DNA of 26,080 nucleotides from Deinococcus sp. (GTDB lineage: Bacteria; Deinococcota; Deinococci; Deinococcales; Deinococcaceae): positions 1-26,080 of the forward strand of contig NZ_JAGLBG010000034.1 in assembly GCF_018260405.1 (NCBI RefSeq), given 5' to 3'. The translations under genes were made by a program, and so were the position numbers. Of the stretch, positions 23,436 to 26,080 are shown piece after piece (position 1 is the stretch's first letter; each line of letters starts with the position of its first letter). The notes beneath the pieces were generated by a model that saw only the letters and a list, made by a program, of their open reading frames with translations, was not told the DNA's origin and searched no databases.

Positions 23436-23534
23436 CCCTGCCCGGCCAGCCAGTGCGGGTTTGGGCGCACCTCGCCGCTGTACTTCGCCCGCTGTTCGGG
23501 AGGCGCTGGCGCCGCCGGGGTTAAGGCGGCGGAG

Positions 23535-23570
23535 CAAAGAAAACCGCCCCAACGCGAGGCGGTTGCATTT
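23535..23570. terminator. Bidirectional terminator between GNAT and BON-LysM genes
   Basis: AACCGCC (23542-23548) pairs with GGCGGTT (23558-23564) over a 9-nt loop. On the minus strand the stem is followed by TTTCTTTG, and on the plus strand by a weaker GCATTTTC. Confidence 0.8.
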
Positions 23571-23587
23571 TCATTGAATTTCGGAGT

Positions 23588-24310
23588 TCAGCCGGGGATA
23601 CGGATCTGCTGGCCGACCTGAATGGCGTCAGGGTTGCTGATGTTGTTGAAGTGCGCAATGTCTTTGTAGCGCATCTCGTCGCCGTAGTACTTCTGGGCAA
23701 TGGCGCTGAGGGTATCGCCGCTTTTCACGGTGTAAACGGTGTCGCCAGTGCTCTGATCCTTTTCCTTGGACAGTTCCTTGGCACCCGCACGCACCGAGAC
23801 GCCGCTGACATCCACGCCGGTCACGCCGCTGACGCCCTGGGCCACCTGCTGAAGTAGACGCAGTTCGTGATCGCTGTCCACGGCGCCGCGCAGCACGACA
23901 CTGCTGCCGCTCTGGAGCACGTCGATGGGGTTGTCGGCCAGTTCACCGTTACCGCGCACTGCCGAAAGCACTTCCTTGGCGACGCGGCTCTGGTCCTCGA
24001 AGGCCTTATCGTCGAACTGGGCCTCGCCCGCGCTCTGCTGCACGATGTCGCCAATCTGCACGTTGCTGATATCGGCGGGGGCAGAAGCCTGTTCCAGCAC
24101 GCTCACGCCGCTCACGTCCACAGTCTTAACGCCGCTGATTCCGCCGACCACGGCGTTAATCAGGCCAACCTGACTCTGACGCTGAACCTGGCCCACAACT
24201 TTCACTGTACCGCCCTGTTCCTGCACGTTCAGACCCAGTGGGGACAGCACCGGGTTGGCGTTGATAGCGTCTTTGATTCGGTCCGTCGTATTTTTTCCAA
24301 AAGGCCACAT
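23588..24310 (-). CDS. Protein with two BON domains and a C-terminal LysM domain
   Basis: The 240-residue product has BON1 (about 8-69), BON2 (about 107-175) and LysM (190-240: VYTVKSGDTLSAIAQKYYGDE). Each BON ends with GVSGV/GISGV..VDVSGV. One BON plus LysM is the layout of Kbp/YgaU, the E. coli potassium-binding protein, so this is a longer relative with a second BON. No signal peptide is evident. It may bind K+ or peptidoglycan; this is family-based inference. The start ATG has TAGAGT 6 nt upstream and no ribosome binding site. Confidence 0.85.
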   Translation of the reverse strand: MWPFGKNTTDRIKDAINANPVLSPLGLNVQEQGGTVKVVGQVQRQSQVGLINAVVGGISGVKTVDVSGVSVLEQASAPADISNVQIGDIVQQSAGEAQFDDKAFEDQSRVAKEVLSAVRGNGELADNPIDVLQSGSSVVLRGAVDSDHELRLLQQVAQGVSGVTGVDVSGVSVRAGAKELSKEKDQSTGDTVYTVKSGDTLSAIAQKYYGDEMRYKDIAHFNNISNPDAIQVGQQIRIPG

Positions 24311-24316
24311 GGCTGA

Positions 24317-24322
24317 ACTCTA
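24317..24322 (-). promoter_or_regulatory. Candidate leaderless -10 box for the BON-LysM gene
   Basis: On the minus strand TAGAGT is followed by TCAGCC (6 nt) and the ATG at 24310. No ribosome binding site is present. Confidence 0.45.
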
Positions 24323-24446
24323 CACCACCGTGTAACCTACGCCACCTTTGCTAAAAGGACGATGGTTCTATGTCTCATTGTCGTGGCAGCTAAAGTCCTT
24401 TGCTGCACGGCACCTGTCTGAAACGAACACCCAACAGATGAGAAAT

Positions 24447-24459
24447 CATACGGACTCCT
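24447..24459. repeat. Half-site related to the palindromic repeat at 8.8 kb
   Basis: TCATACGGACTCC matches TCATACGAACTCC at 8808-8820 in 12 of 13 bases, but the second arm is missing. It is probably a decayed copy of the same dispersed repeat. Confidence 0.45.
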
Positions 24460-24533
24460 AGAACTGCGCCTCAGAGCAACCCGGAGAGCCACGGCTTGCG
24501 GGCGTGGAGTTGGCAACCCGGCTGGTCAACGAA

Positions 24534-24567
24534 ATTACTTGAGGGCCTGCATTACTTGAGGGCCTGC
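24534..24567. repeat. Perfect 17-bp tandem duplication at the aminotransferase stop
   Basis: ATTACTTGAGGGCCTGC is present twice head to tail (24534-24550 and 24551-24567). The second copy contains the last codons and TAA of the aminotransferase gene, so the duplication lies mainly downstream of the stop and does not alter the protein. Confidence 0.85.
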
Positions 24568-25730
24568 CAGGCTGCCTGGACTCCGGCCCCACGCGTGAAC
24601 TGAACGCCCAGCCCCGCAAAGGCATCCTCCAGCATTCCGGCAATCGCCAGGGCGTCGTAGCGGTCGGCGTAGCCCATCGTCGAAAGGCGAAATACGGCGT
24701 CTTCGTAGGGGGCCTGTCCGGCCAGTGCCCGCTGACCCATGGCGGCGAGGCGGGCAGCCACCTGACGGCCCGTGATGCCAGCAGGCGGCTTTAGTACCGC
24801 CACTGCCGGGCTGGTACGCGTGGCCCAGGCCGGGGCACCCAGCGCGGTTCCGGCGGCGATCAGGGCGCTGTTCTTGCAGCGCTGCTCAGCCCACAGCACA
24901 TTCAGCGGCACGGCCAGCAGCCGGTCTAGGGCCACACTCAGGGCGTAGATCAGGTTGATGGCCGGGGTCTGCGGGGTGCTGCCTGCTTTCTGCCCCGCCA
25001 GTTCACGGGTCATGTCAAGGTAAAACCCGTGGGGCGTGTCCTTGATCATGCGGGTTTGGACTTCCGGGCTAAACAGCACGAATCCCAGGCCGGGGGGCGT
25101 CGCCGTACCCTTCTGGCTGCCCGACACGATCACGTCCACGCCCCAGGCGGCGGGGTGCAGCTCGGCCACGCCGTAACTGGTAATGCAGTCGGCAATGATA
25201 ATAAGGTCGGGATTCTGTGCCCTGGCCGCTTTCGCAATCGCTCCGAGATCATGCAGCGCTCCGGTGCTGGTTTCGCTGTGGGTCACGCAGAGGGTATGGG
25301 CGTCCTTGCAGGCCTGGGCTACCTCGTCGGCGTCCAGCAGTTCACCCCAGGGCTTGGCAACGATTTGAACGTCGTAGCCAAAGCGCTGCGCCATCTGGCC
25401 CCAGCGTTCACTGAATTTTCCAGCCTGCGCGTTCACGACTTTTGCGCCCGGCGGCGTGGTGCTTACCAGCGCTCCCTCGAAAGCCCCGGTGCCGCTGGAG
25501 GTGGTAATCACGGCGTCGTAAGGGTCGCCCAGCAGCCGCGTCAGCTTCTGGCGAGCTTCCATCAGGCGGTCGATTCCTTCCTGGGCGCGGTGGTGCATCT
25601 GCGGCTGGGCCAGCGCGAGCAGCACATCCGGCGCGACCTCGACCGGGCCGGGCGCAATCAGGCGGTGGCGGTTGAGGGGGGTGTATTCGTGAACGTCGCT
25701 GGGCTGGGCTGAGGGGGCCGTCTGGGTCAT
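24552..25730 (-). CDS. Class V aminotransferase (alanine-glyoxylate/serine-pyruvate type)
   Basis: This 392-residue PLP enzyme has IAPGPVEVAPDVLLAL (25-40), SSGTGAFEGAL (78-88), a conserved HSETSTG (151-157), DCITSYG (181-187) and the PLP lysine K207 in SGSQKGTATPPGLGF. These place it with alanine-glyoxylate, serine-pyruvate or serine-glyoxylate aminotransferases. The exact amino donor is uncertain. Its ATG has TACCCT 5 nt upstream without a ribosome binding site. The stop region carries a 17-bp tandem duplication. It is monocistronic. Confidence 0.88.
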   Translation of the reverse strand: MTQTAPSAQPSDVHEYTPLNRHRLIAPGPVEVAPDVLLALAQPQMHHRAQEGIDRLMEARQKLTRLLGDPYDAVITTSSGTGAFEGALVSTTPPGAKVVNAQAGKFSERWGQMAQRFGYDVQIVAKPWGELLDADEVAQACKDAHTLCVTHSETSTGALHDLGAIAKAARAQNPDLIIIADCITSYGVAELHPAAWGVDVIVSGSQKGTATPPGLGFVLFSPEVQTRMIKDTPHGFYLDMTRELAGQKAGSTPQTPAINLIYALSVALDRLLAVPLNVLWAEQRCKNSALIAAGTALGAPAWATRTSPAVAVLKPPAGITGRQVAARLAAMGQRALAGQAPYEDAVFRLSTMGYADRYDALAIAGMLEDAFAGLGVQFTRGAGVQAAWQALK

Positions 25731-26080
25731 GTCTCAGGGTAGGCCAGCGGCAGCCCGGAGATGGCCCTCAGGTCTAGCAGGGGAGGCGTACCGGGTTCAA
25801 TCTCCCACTCGCTCAGTCTTCTTTGGCGGGCCAGAAGCCAGCGAGAAACACGAGATACCGGAACCCCTTCGCATGGCTTACGGCTTAGGTCCAGCCCCAT
25901 ACGTTACCGCCAGCGCCGAATCTATGTTATTGATCTAGGTTACTGACAGGAGTTGATAGCGCTCATTCCCTGAGCTAGCCCCCGGGGGTAAAAGGTAAAA
26001 TTGAGGTAACTGCTCAGCAGGGGGACTTGCGAAGCGGAAAGGGGTAGAGTAGGGACATTACGCAAAAGATCTGTCCCAAC
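25731..26080. other. 350-bp terminal region without a gene, hairpin-rich near the end
   Basis: No coding frame is convincing. Small perfect hairpins include GCTCA-TTCCC-TGAGC (25961-25975), CCCCCGGGGG (25979-25988) and CTGCT-C-AGCAG. GGGAC/GTCCC closes around 26054-26078 at the window edge. They may be the leader or a structured RNA of a gene that begins outside the window. I could not match them to a known riboswitch. Confidence 0.4.
25736..25741 (-). promoter_or_regulatory. Candidate leaderless -10 box for the aminotransferase
   Basis: On the minus strand TACCCT lies 5 nt before the ATG at 25730, the shortest of the spacings seen in this window. The assignment is tentative. Confidence 0.35.

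Noticed and set aside
25775..25815. Possible tRNA T-arm (CCGGGTTCAATCTCCC)
   Set aside because: The arm does not pair as a T stem and no acceptor, D or anticodon stems can be drawn.

Overview
The window is high-GC chromosomal DNA that fits the genus Deinococcus. The indications are recognisable Deinococcus-like versions of Rex, DnaJ, RF3, PRPP synthetase and alanine racemase, and many genes whose start codon sits 5-7 nt after a TANNNT -10 box with no Shine-Dalgarno site. That is the leaderless-mRNA architecture described for Deinococcus deserti. The species cannot be named from sequence alone.

Layout. 0-4 kb (minus strand): a tight four-gene operon of exported TPR protein, two-SPOR-domain membrane protein, redox repressor Rex and a 51-aa lipoprotein. 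4.1-6.3 kb (minus): alanine racemase and a multi-cluster ferredoxin-like protein, separated by a 13-bp tandem repeat array. 6.4-8.8 kb (plus): a translationally coupled pair of membrane-anchored cytochrome c and Tat-exported FAD amine oxidase, ended by a terminator and followed by a near-perfect palindromic repeat. 9-10 kb (minus): PRPP synthetase with a TTG start. 10.4-12.5 kb (plus): a phytoene-desaturase/PYROXD2-like flavoprotein coupled to a DUF1990/SRPBCC-like protein. 12.6-13.7 kb (minus): dnaJ. 14.1-15.1 kb (plus): a short-chain polyprenyl diphosphate synthase. 15.1-16.5 kb: a decay zone with a hairpin-rich remnant that resembles the right end of an IS200/IS605 (TnpB) element, a possible gene relic, and a pyroglutamyl-peptidase gene (pcp) split by a 162-bp MITE-like element with perfect 17-bp terminal inverted repeats and 12-bp target duplication. 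16.5-19.8 kb (minus): two small unknown genes, rplT, rpmI and prfC. 20-20.9 kb (plus): a TAXI-type binding protein. 20.9-21.9 kb (minus): a class IV (HDAC11-like) deacetylase. 21.9-23.4 kb (plus): a nitronate-monooxygenase-like FMN enzyme overlapping a GNAT acetyltransferase. 23.6-25.7 kb (minus): a BON-BON-LysM protein and a class V aminotransferase. The last 350 bp hold no gene but several small hairpins.

Most of the window is core housekeeping sequence. The new-looking material is the MITE in pcp, the orphan structured segment before it, the cytochrome c/amine oxidase module (probably a cytochrome-coupled amine dehydrogenase), the Rex operon with cell-envelope genes, and a set of at least eight predicted leaderless promoters. 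No CRISPR array, rRNA, tRNA or complete transposase gene was seen.
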